Assembly: GCF_001879205.1 (NCBI RefSeq)
Contig: NZ_MLFK01000002.1
Coordinates: 583,736 to 647,735, forward strand
Length of the DNA: 64,000 nt
Direction of reading: 5' to 3'
Source of the DNA: Flavobacterium johnsoniae
GTDB lineage: Bacteria; Bacteroidota; Bacteroidia; Flavobacteriales; Flavobacteriaceae
Positions 17,707 through 25,464 of this stretch are shown piece after piece. Positions within the stretch are counted from its first letter, which is position 1. Each line of letters starts with the position of its first letter. The translations under genes were made by a program, and so were the position numbers. The notes beneath the pieces were generated by a model. That model saw only the letters and a program-made list of their open reading frames with translations, made no database searches and was not told the DNA's origin.

Positions 17707-17788
17707 TGTTCCTAAGGAACAATATTGCATTGTTAATTTTTTACAACGGATTTCATCCGTTGACCGATGAATTGTTCCTAACGGAACA
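17707..17788. repeat. Compound palindrome between acetylesterase and fucosidase genes
   Basis: Outer arms TGTTCCTAAGGAACAAT and ATTGTTCCTAACGGAACA are imperfect reverse complements. An inner perfect hairpin CAACGGATTTCATCCGTTG lies at 17744-17762. This is an intergenic repeat type familiar from flavobacterial genomes. It could attenuate or process the operon transcript before the last gene. Confidence 0.65.
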
Positions 17789-17858
17789 TTTTTAATTTAT
17801 TTTTCATTCAAACAAGTTTCGAAAACCGTTCAAATTACCTTTTACTTCTCACTAATTA

Positions 17859-19805
17859 CTATTTACTAACCTTATATTTTTCATTCGCCGTAATCATTTC
17901 CCAATTATCGGTTCTGAAAGGTGATGCTGGGAATTTTTCTTTATTGAAAAGATTGATTTCCGTATCGTCGTCTGCCCAGCCGTAATGTACCGCAATGGGA
18001 TTTTTGACATTTTCGCTCGAAACTATTATTTTGTTGTCTTTGATTATCGCTTTCGCGGAATGAAAAACTTTGTCTGAACCGGCAATCTCAAAGCCTTTTA
18101 ATTCATCGTTATTTGGCGTTGAAAGTCCGCTGCCAATATTATCGAAGGTCAGGATGATTTGGTTTCCTTTTATTTCCTGCGATTTAAAAGCTGGCCCGCT
18201 GTAAACTTGTTTTTTATTGTAAACATTATTCAATGCAATTGCGGCTAAACGCAATCCAACATCTTGTTTGTTGGTTGGGTGAATGTCTTTTGCGTTACCA
18301 ATATCAGTTGTAACAGCCATTCCAGTATTTGGCAATTTTAAGGTTTCAAGTTGTGCTTCGCGAAGTTCTGCCCAACGGCTTCCTTTTTGACTGTTACCGC
18401 CAAATTCGTCGAAAGTTGACAATTGAACAAAATAAAAAGGAAAATCGCCTTGTTTGAATTGGGTTCTCCAATCATTGATCATTAACGGAAATGACTTTTT
18501 ATATTCTTTTGCCCGCCAGACATTGGCTTCGCCCTGATACCATAAAACGCCCTTAATTGCATAAGGAACCAGCGGATTTACCATTGCATTGTATAATAAT
18601 GAGGGATAGCTATTTGGCGACAAAGAGGTTTTGACTACAATAACTTTAAATTTCCATTTTCCGTCAAGCGGAATATTTTTACTGCCGAGTGCTAGTTTTA
18701 AATCTGATGCTTCGCCGTAGATACCACCGCCGCCACTGTTGTCTACGATTCTAATTGCAATTACATTTTTACCTTCTTTTAAAACATTTGAAGGAATTTC
18801 ATAAACACGTTTAAGATCGTATTGTGTATTTTTTCCCACTTCGATGCCGTTTACATAGGTAATGTCTTCATCGTCAATTTTTGAAAGATACAATACCGCT
18901 TTGTTTTTGATGTCATCTGCAGAGAGCGTAATTGTTTTTCGCATCCAGACTACACCGTCTAAATCTCCCAGAGGCTGGTTTTCCCATAAACTTGGCGTAT
19001 TTAATTCTCCCCAGGCTTTATCATCAAAAGCGAGATCTTTAAAAACATTTTCATTTTCTGTACTTACCGGAGTTCCCTGAATTTTTTCGACTCTTTCTTT
19101 CATCTGCAATGCATACAATTTTGAAATCGAATCAACGTTGAGCCTTGGAACATCGGCGATCATGGTTTTAAAATCTTCACTTTTTTGAAATGCTTCACGG
19201 CTTGTCCAGGTTTCTACATTGGTACCGCCCCAAGATGTATTGATGATTCCGATTGGAATTTTTAATTCGGCGTACAATTTTTTAGCGAAATAATAACCAA
19301 CTGCTGTAAAATTACCAACAGTTTCTTTGCTTGAAACTTCCCATTTCCCAGCTTTTAAATCGTCTTTTGGAAGTCCGCTTAAATCTTGCGCTACACCAAA
19401 ATGACGAATCATAGGATAATTTGAATCGGTGATTTCCTGGGCTGCATTTTTGGTTTTAAAAACCTGAAATTCCATGTTCGATTGTCCGCTGCAAATCCAG
19501 ACTTCGCCCACCAAAACATTTTTTATGGTTATTTTATTTTTTCCTATAATAATTAATTCAAATGGTCCCCCGGCTTTTTCTTCATTAAGATTTAGGTTCC
19601 ATTTTCCGTTTTTATCTGCTTGCGTTTTTACAATTTGTTTGTTAAAATGAACTTCTACTTTCTCATTGGCATCAGCAAAACCCCAAACCGGAATTTTCTT
19701 GTTTCGCTGCAACACCATCCCATCAGCAAAAAGCAACGGCATTTTGATATTTGCATTAGATAAAATACTAAATATCAATAAAATAAAAACAATTAACTTT
19801 TTCAT
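17859..19805 (-). CDS. SIAE/CE20-type carbohydrate acetylesterase
   Basis: A 648-residue exported (residues 1-18 hydrophobic) SGNH-type esterase. The nucleophile block is CSGQSNMEF with Ser109. The second block is GTNVETW and the C-terminal DIHPTNKQD supplies the Asp-x-His pair. It is annotated in most genomes as sialate O-acetylesterase, but here it lies among xyloglucan enzymes and no sialic acid genes are present. Members of this type (CE20) deacetylate xyloglucan galactose in other bacteria, so that is the likely role. A galactose-binding-like jelly roll (about residues 255-375, VLYLSKIDDEDITYVNG, IYGEASDLKLAL) is inserted between the catalytic segments. Confidence 0.88.
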   Translation of the reverse strand: MKKLIVFILLIFSILSNANIKMPLLFADGMVLQRNKKIPVWGFADANEKVEVHFNKQIVKTQADKNGKWNLNLNEEKAGGPFELIIIGKNKITIKNVLVGEVWICSGQSNMEFQVFKTKNAAQEITDSNYPMIRHFGVAQDLSGLPKDDLKAGKWEVSSKETVGNFTAVGYYFAKKLYAELKIPIGIINTSWGGTNVETWTSREAFQKSEDFKTMIADVPRLNVDSISKLYALQMKERVEKIQGTPVSTENENVFKDLAFDDKAWGELNTPSLWENQPLGDLDGVVWMRKTITLSADDIKNKAVLYLSKIDDEDITYVNGIEVGKNTQYDLKRVYEIPSNVLKEGKNVIAIRIVDNSGGGGIYGEASDLKLALGSKNIPLDGKWKFKVIVVKTSLSPNSYPSLLYNAMVNPLVPYAIKGVLWYQGEANVWRAKEYKKSFPLMINDWRTQFKQGDFPFYFVQLSTFDEFGGNSQKGSRWAELREAQLETLKLPNTGMAVTTDIGNAKDIHPTNKQDVGLRLAAIALNNVYNKKQVYSGPAFKSQEIKGNQIILTFDNIGSGLSTPNNDELKGFEIAGSDKVFHSAKAIIKDNKIIVSSENVKNPIAVHYGWADDDTEINLFNKEKFPASPFRTDNWEMITANEKYKVSK

Positions 19806-19834
19806 TTTCTTATTTGTTAAATGAGTTAAACCAT

Positions 19835-19899
19835 ATAAGTGATATAAGTAAATTTAAGATTATTTTCATATTGCACTTAAATATACTTATATCACTTAT
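19835..19899. repeat. Near-perfect 24-bp inverted repeat between GH5 and acetylesterase genes
   Basis: The left arm 19835-19858 (begins ATAAGTGATATAAG) and right arm 19876-19899 (ends CTTATATCACTTAT) match at 23 of 24 positions around a 17-nt loop. The stem is AT-rich with no T-tail of terminator form, so it is more likely an mRNA-stabilising or processing hairpin than a terminator. Confidence 0.8.
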
Positions 19900-19915
19900 G
19901 AGATTAAAAACCTTT

Positions 19916-21424
19916 TTACTGCAAACCTTCCACTAAGGCGGTTAATGCCTGCGTATCAAAAACGGTATTGTTACTTCTATTAAAAATTCCGAAACTATTG
20001 TCTCCCATACTTCCTTCATCCCAATAAAAAGGTAATAATCCATTTGCTTTTGCAGTTTTTACAACCGTTTTTAAATAATAAGCTCTGGAAGCTAAATGTA
20101 AAGTTAAAGCATCTCCGGTTAAAGTCGTTCTTCGAATGGCACCAAATTCTCCTAAAAGAACCGGAATTCCTTTGTCTACAAACTGAGTTTTCATCAGTTT
20201 AAAATTTTTCTCTAAATCAGCTTCTTCCCCCCAGTTTGCATTTCGTTCTGTATCTGTTGCGGAATGATAACCTGATCCCCAATAGTAGAACATTTTTCCC
20301 CATGATTCGTCTTTGGTCAAGCCTGCAAAATTCCATGGTGTGTAATAATGAACCTCAACCATCATTCGGTTTGCCGCTGTATCGGTTGGTAAAACAGTCA
20401 TCCATTTATTGGTTTTTTCAATATCGGTGGTTGGTCCTTGAACTACTAAAGTACGATAAGCATTTTTTCCTCCCGTAGAACGAACAGCATCGATAAAAGT
20501 TTGATGATAGGAAGTTAAAATAGACATTTGAGCCGCTTCATCAACTGCAGGTTCATTGGCACTTGCAAAAAGCAAATGTTCGTCGAATCCGCGTAAATGT
20601 GTTGCAATTTGCTCCCAGAATGCTTTTTGTTTGGCATTGTTTTCTACTTTTTTTGCCTCGGTAATATTGCTTTCCAGCCAGCCTCCGTCCCAGTGAATAT
20701 TCACTACAACATACATATCATTGTCTACACAATACTGAATTACTTCTTTTACTCGGTTTAGCCAGTCAGTACTAATTTGTGCTGTCGCAGGATTTGACAA
20801 ATTCTGATTCCATGAACACGGAATGCGGATTGCGTTAAAACCATTTGCTTTTACAGCATCGATCAAAGCTTTGGTAACTTTTGGATTTCCCCAGGCAGTT
20901 TCGCCTCCGGTTGCTTCCATCGTGTTGCCAATATTCCAGCCTAATTTTATTTTAGCCGCTAATTGTACAGCTGTACTTGCCATTCCGGATTGATCTGCTG
21001 CGATTGGATTTGTATTGTAATTTGGATACAAACCTGCTGCGGGAGCTCCACCTGCCTGAGAAACTGAAATTTGTACCGGCGAAGTGTCCGCAGAAGTAAT
21101 TGTAATAACCGCTGTTCTCGCTTCTTTGCCTGTATTTTCTAAAGCTGTAATCTTAACCAAAACAGATCCGGTAACACCAGAGGTCTGACTTAATTGTATC
21201 CAGCTGGTATTTGCACTGCTGATTGTCCATGTTCTGGCATTTGTTGTAACTTTTATATTTACATCATTTCCTTTGGCGGTAAAATCAATTTTATTCGTAT
21301 CAACAGTAAGAGTCTTTTCTGCTGTGGCTTTTTCCTCTTCTTTATCTGAACTGCAGGCCCAAATACTTAAAAAAGAAAAACACAACAGGAAACTCAACAG
21401 GTAATTTGTTATTGCTTTTTTCAT
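19916..21424 (-). CDS. GH5 endo-glucanase with BACON domain (probable endo-xyloglucanase)
   Basis: Surface lipoprotein (lipobox IWAC, Cys24) predicted to cut the xyloglucan backbone outside the cell. Residues about 35-125 form a BACON beta-sandwich (NARTWTISSANTSWIQLSQ, AVITIT). The TIM barrel follows from about 148, with FNAIRIPCSW, VVNIHWDGG, the acid/base in SANEP (Glu291), VHYYTPWNF and the nucleophile in LLGEFGAI (Glu426). BACON-GH5_4 is the architecture of known Bacteroidota surface endo-xyloglucanases, which together with the neighbours supports the substrate. The next upstream gene, GH3, ends 1 nt before this start, so the two are tightly coupled. Confidence 0.9.
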   Translation of the reverse strand: MKKAITNYLLSFLLCFSFLSIWACSSDKEEEKATAEKTLTVDTNKIDFTAKGNDVNIKVTTNARTWTISSANTSWIQLSQTSGVTGSVLVKITALENTGKEARTAVITITSADTSPVQISVSQAGGAPAAGLYPNYNTNPIAADQSGMASTAVQLAAKIKLGWNIGNTMEATGGETAWGNPKVTKALIDAVKANGFNAIRIPCSWNQNLSNPATAQISTDWLNRVKEVIQYCVDNDMYVVVNIHWDGGWLESNITEAKKVENNAKQKAFWEQIATHLRGFDEHLLFASANEPAVDEAAQMSILTSYHQTFIDAVRSTGGKNAYRTLVVQGPTTDIEKTNKWMTVLPTDTAANRMMVEVHYYTPWNFAGLTKDESWGKMFYYWGSGYHSATDTERNANWGEEADLEKNFKLMKTQFVDKGIPVLLGEFGAIRRTTLTGDALTLHLASRAYYLKTVVKTAKANGLLPFYWDEGSMGDNSFGIFNRSNNTVFDTQALTALVEGLQ

Positions 21425-21425
21425 C

Positions 21426-23663
21426 TTATTTGATTGTTACAATGATTTCTTTTTTAATATCTCTTGAAGAAGTTCCAAGTCTTAGAGTGTATTTTCCTGG
21501 TTCAACCGTCCATTTTTTAGCCGTTACATCGTAATATGCCAGTTCTTTTACTGGTAATTTTATCGTAATGTCTTCTGAACTTCCTGATTTTACTAAGACT
21601 TTTTTGAAGCCTTTTAGTTCTTTTGCAGCACGTGATACTTTAGAATCTGATTTTGAAGTATACAATTGTACTACTTCTTTTCCGTCTGTTTTTCCTGTAT
21701 TTTTAACATTCACGGAAACTTCAACAACATCGTTTTGTGCATATTCTGTTTTATCCGATTTTGCATTGTCAAGGGCAAAAGTTGTATACGATAATCCGTA
21801 ACCAAAAGGATATAAAGGCGCCACATTTTTAGTATCAAACCAACGGTATCCGATTAAAATTCCTTCTGCATAATTTACCGTTTTATCTCCAGGGAAACTA
21901 TTGGTAGCATGTGCTGGAGAATCTTTTAATTGTTTAGGCATTGTCCAAGGTAATTTTCCTGACGGATTTACTTTTCCTAAAATCACATCTGCCAAAGCAT
22001 TTCCTCCTTCAGAACCATTGAACCAGCTCCAAACCAAAGCTGCTGATTTTTGGCTTACTTCATTAATATCAAATGGAGCGCCGGCAATCATTACTACAAT
22101 AGTTTTTGGGTTTACGGCCAATACTTTTTTAATTAATTCTTCTTGTCCAAAAGGCAGGTGCAAATCTCTTCTGTCTGAAGCTTCTGTTTCGTAATCACGG
22201 TTAGAACCTGCAAAAATGATCGCAACATCTGAGTTTTTAGCCGCTTCTACCGCTTCCTGAACTTTTGCATCGTCTAATTTATCGATCGTAACAGGTCCTG
22301 TAGAAGTAATATTTCCTAAGTTTCCTTTGTTTTTTTCGTCGTAACGCTCTAAGTATCCTTCTGCGTAATTGATTTTTATTGTAGAAGGTAATCTGTTTTT
22401 GAGACCCTCAAGCGGTGTAACTTCTCTTTTTGTTTTTACACCAGCTCCAAATCCGCCAAGAGCATTTTTCTTTGTGGCATTGTTTCCGATTACGGCAATA
22501 GATTTTACTCCGTCTAATTTTAACGGCAATGTGTTGTTTTCATTTTTCAATAAAACGATCGCTTCAGCTGCAATTTCGTAAGCGTCTTTGTAATGTGCTT
22601 CGGTTGCGATGCTTCCTTTTGCACGCGTTCCGCCGCCCATTGCTTTTACTTGGAACAGCGTTCTTAAGATGCGTTTTACATGAAGATCAATTTCTTTTTC
22701 TGAAACTTCTCCAGACTTAACCGCAGCAATTAATTTATCTGCTAAGAAAAATTCATTGAATGGTTTTGGAGTTCCCATTTCGATATCCAAACCATTTTTC
22801 AATGCTTTTCCTGTTGAGTGCACCGCAGCCCAGTCTGAAACGACAATACCTTTAAATCCCCATTCGTCACGAAGGATTTTATTGAGCATATAATCGTTTT
22901 CACATAAGTATTCGCCTCTAAATTTATTATAAGCTCCCATTATACTGTATGCTTTTGCTTCTTTTACCGAAGCTTCAAAAGCTGGAAGATAAATTTCGCG
23001 CAAGGTACGCTCGTCAATCTGTACGTCTACAAAATCACGATTGGTTTCCTGATTGTTTGCTGCATAATGTTTTACGCATGCCATTACGTCTTTTTCCTGT
23101 AAACCAACGATTAACGGCACAGCGATTTTTTTATTCAAAAACGGATCTTCAGACATGTACTCGTATGTTCTTCCTCCAAGCGGTGTTCTCACCATATTAA
23201 TAGCCGGCGAAAGTAACATGTCTTTGTCTCTTGCACGCAATTCTTCTCCTAAACTGGTTCCGAAAGTATGTGCCATTGCAGTATTAAAAGTTGCTGCCAA
23301 AGCACCTCCAGCTGGGTAATAGGTGGCAAAATCGTTTGTTAATCCTGCCGGCGCCCAATTGTCACGTGAGATTTCTTCACGAACTCCCAACGGTCCATCG
23401 GCCATTTTTAATTCTGGAATTCCAAGACGTTTTACTCCTGCGTTAGCAAACATGCTGTTTCCGTGCAGCATTCCGATTTTTTCTTCTAAAGTCATCTGCG
23501 AAATCAGTTTGTCGATTTCTGCATCGTGCTCTGTTCCTATTTCTTTACCTGCGTACTCTTCCGTTTGATCTAAATTGGAAACTGTCGTTTGGGCATCATT
23601 TTTACAAGAAGTAAAAAGGGCAAAAACCAAAGCTGCCGAAAGGTATATCATTTTGTTTTTCAT
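21426..23663 (-). CDS. GH3 beta-glucosidase lipoprotein
   Basis: The 745-residue enzyme is predicted to remove non-reducing beta-glucose from debranched xyloglucan oligosaccharides. Lipobox LFTSC (Cys20) makes it membrane-anchored. The first GH3 domain has MLLSPAINMVRTPLGGRTYEYMSEDP, CVKHYAANNQET and the nucleophile in VVSDW (Asp277). The second domain contains IVVMIAGAPFDI and the TEASDRRDLHLP loop. The C-terminal fibronectin-type III-like domain (VKNTGKTDGKEVVQLY) is complete. The architecture is BglX-like. It lies between GH39 (upstream) and GH5 (1-nt gap). Confidence 0.92.
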   Translation of the reverse strand: MKNKMIYLSAALVFALFTSCKNDAQTTVSNLDQTEEYAGKEIGTEHDAEIDKLISQMTLEEKIGMLHGNSMFANAGVKRLGIPELKMADGPLGVREEISRDNWAPAGLTNDFATYYPAGGALAATFNTAMAHTFGTSLGEELRARDKDMLLSPAINMVRTPLGGRTYEYMSEDPFLNKKIAVPLIVGLQEKDVMACVKHYAANNQETNRDFVDVQIDERTLREIYLPAFEASVKEAKAYSIMGAYNKFRGEYLCENDYMLNKILRDEWGFKGIVVSDWAAVHSTGKALKNGLDIEMGTPKPFNEFFLADKLIAAVKSGEVSEKEIDLHVKRILRTLFQVKAMGGGTRAKGSIATEAHYKDAYEIAAEAIVLLKNENNTLPLKLDGVKSIAVIGNNATKKNALGGFGAGVKTKREVTPLEGLKNRLPSTIKINYAEGYLERYDEKNKGNLGNITSTGPVTIDKLDDAKVQEAVEAAKNSDVAIIFAGSNRDYETEASDRRDLHLPFGQEELIKKVLAVNPKTIVVMIAGAPFDINEVSQKSAALVWSWFNGSEGGNALADVILGKVNPSGKLPWTMPKQLKDSPAHATNSFPGDKTVNYAEGILIGYRWFDTKNVAPLYPFGYGLSYTTFALDNAKSDKTEYAQNDVVEVSVNVKNTGKTDGKEVVQLYTSKSDSKVSRAAKELKGFKKVLVKSGSSEDITIKLPVKELAYYDVTAKKWTVEPGKYTLRLGTSSRDIKKEIIVTIK

Positions 23664-23725
23664 AGATAGTATTATTAGGTTGTTTGTGGTTTTTTGTTTT
23701 TAGTTTATTGTTGAATTTCGTACTG

Positions 23726-23805
23726 TGTTTTAACACATAGAAACATAGTTTTGCATTTTGTAAAAGGCGTTTCACTGGTTTAAATTCACATAGCTTTTCT
23801 ATGCT
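23726..23805. repeat. AACACATAGAAACATAG-type repeat, copy 1
   Basis: TTTTAACACATAGAAACATA, then AAAAGGCGTTTCACTGGTTT, then CACATAG and CTATG. The same three-block order occurs at 27649-27730 and 30347-30424, each in a gap between glycoside hydrolase genes. Confidence 0.75.
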
Positions 23806-23806
23806 T

Positions 23807-25378
23807 CTATTGCTTAACTAAATTTAAAAATACAACATCATTTTCTTTTATTTTAAACTCTTTGCTAAAGGTTCCTTTTGCATCTATTGTTATATTTTCT
23901 GTTGCAATCGGATCGCCGTTATTTTTCTTTTTCATAGCGTTTACCTGCTCGCGCGTTAACTGATTTGGTTTGTTCAACGCCAGATAATCTGCATAAACGT
24001 CATTTACTTTGTAACCTACTTTGTAGATTTCTAAAGTATATTTTCCTTTCTGCAATCCGTCGACTTCAACTTTTACAGTTCCTTTTTCTTTTGATGGAAG
24101 ATCCTTAACGTAATAGGTTTGATTCCAAACTTTTTCGCCCGGATGTGTATTGGTAAAATCCCAAAGTAAAACTTGTACATCGCCTTTTGCATTTTTAGAA
24201 GTCCAAGAAGCTTTATCCGAATTTTGAAGTTCTGTTTCTCCCAATTTGTTCAAAAACTGATACGAGAAATAAGCCGGTTTTTTGATTCCCTGCGTATTCA
24301 ATAATCCAAAGCCGCCGTGAAAAGGTGTAAATCTTGGGCCTGGTTCTTCAAAAATATCCGTAAAAACCCAATACGACATGGAGTTGGCTGCATTGCCAAC
24401 TTGTTTTAATTTCTGCAGAATATAAGCTGCCGAGTGATAACTGTCGTGAATGGGATCTGCAGGTGTGTACGAAGAACTCCATTCTGTATAATGCAATTCT
24501 AAATTGGGTTTAGCCGAATTGGTAATCTGCTTACGCGAATTAATAACGTCGCCGCTAATACTGTTCTCGTCTGGACTCAAAACGGTTCCAGAAGTTCCGA
24601 ATTCATCCAAATATCCTTGGTTTACACCGTAAGTATGTGTCGAAACAAAATCCATCGGCACGTTGTTTTTAGCACAAAAGTCTATAGTTTCAGGAACCCA
24701 TCCTGCACCTGCTGTTGCTGGACCGCCCACTTTGTAATCTTTGTTTACTGCTTTTACACCGCGAGCTGCATAATCATACAATTTGAAATATTCTGCCTGC
24801 GTTCCTGTCCAAAAACCCGGAGATAAATTCGGTTCGTTCCAAACTTCAAAATACCATGTTTTTACTTCTTCAACTCCGTAACGTTCTGTAAAATGCTGGG
24901 TTAGATTTTTAACCAAATCTTCCCATTTTTTATAATCTTTTGGAGGCGTAACATTTCCTTTCCACCAAAAAATAGTTTCTTTTCCGCTTGCCAGGGCGTT
25001 CGGCATAAAGCCTAATTCAACAAAAGGTTTCATTCTCAGGCTCACAATATAATCAAACAAAACATCTACGTATTGGTAATTGTATTCTGGATTTCCTTTT
25101 GAATCTTCACGATAAACCGCCATATCATCAGACAACAAACCATGAAATCGAATGTATTTAAAATCGCATTCTTTTTTTACCAATGCCAATTGCTGCTGCC
25201 AGTCGGCTCTCAAACCTTCGTTTGCTCTTCCGGCACCGATGCATTCTTTAAACATGGTGTTTAATTTTCCTGCTTCTTTTTTATAATCAACTTTTATGAT
25301 TCGATTTCCAGCATTACCATTTTGTCCAATGATTTGCATTGAATGAATTAAAACCAGCAGTATTAAAATTCTTTTCAT
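23807..25378 (-). CDS. GH39-type beta-xylosidase-like glycosidase
   Basis: Clan GH-A TIM-barrel enzyme of 523 residues. The signal peptide ends IIGQN. Catalytic residues are visible: acid/base in FEVWNEPNL (Glu182) and nucleophile in HYTEWSSS (Glu299), 117 residues apart. The flanking FKYIRFHGLLSDDMAVY and FVSTHTYG are typical of GH39. A beta-sandwich extends C-terminally to residue 523. Family members are mostly beta-xylosidases. Such an activity is not required for a simple xyloglucan side chain, so it may handle xylosylated or arabinosylated variants, or another co-occurring hemicellulose. Family assignment is good but substrate is open. Confidence 0.82.
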   Translation of the reverse strand: MKRILILLVLIHSMQIIGQNGNAGNRIIKVDYKKEAGKLNTMFKECIGAGRANEGLRADWQQQLALVKKECDFKYIRFHGLLSDDMAVYREDSKGNPEYNYQYVDVLFDYIVSLRMKPFVELGFMPNALASGKETIFWWKGNVTPPKDYKKWEDLVKNLTQHFTERYGVEEVKTWYFEVWNEPNLSPGFWTGTQAEYFKLYDYAARGVKAVNKDYKVGGPATAGAGWVPETIDFCAKNNVPMDFVSTHTYGVNQGYLDEFGTSGTVLSPDENSISGDVINSRKQITNSAKPNLELHYTEWSSSYTPADPIHDSYHSAAYILQKLKQVGNAANSMSYWVFTDIFEEPGPRFTPFHGGFGLLNTQGIKKPAYFSYQFLNKLGETELQNSDKASWTSKNAKGDVQVLLWDFTNTHPGEKVWNQTYYVKDLPSKEKGTVKVEVDGLQKGKYTLEIYKVGYKVNDVYADYLALNKPNQLTREQVNAMKKKNNGDPIATENITIDAKGTFSKEFKIKENDVVFLNLVKQ

Positions 25379-25401
25379 CTGAAAATTGTTTTTGTTATCC
25401 T

Positions 25402-25422
25402 AACAGGTTTTAGAAACCTGTC
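25402..25422. repeat. AACAGGTTT hairpin
   Basis: ACAGGTTT-TAG-AAACCTGT is a perfect 8-bp stem in the gap between GH97 and GH39. A further partial CAGGTTTAA follows. It resembles a common flavobacterial intergenic repeat and has no T-run. Confidence 0.6.
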
Positions 25423-25464
25423 AGGTTTAACTTTTTACTTCTAACATTTAACCTCTAACTCCAA

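Noticed and set aside
17859..19805. A sialic-acid utilization role for this region
   Set aside because: The only hint is the usual family name of the esterase; there is no sialidase, lyase, epimerase or NanU-like gene nearby.
22949..23200. Plus-strand open frame opposite the GH3 gene
   Set aside because: It lies wholly inside a well-supported GH3 coding region, encodes no recognisable motif and follows from the codon pattern of the opposite strand.
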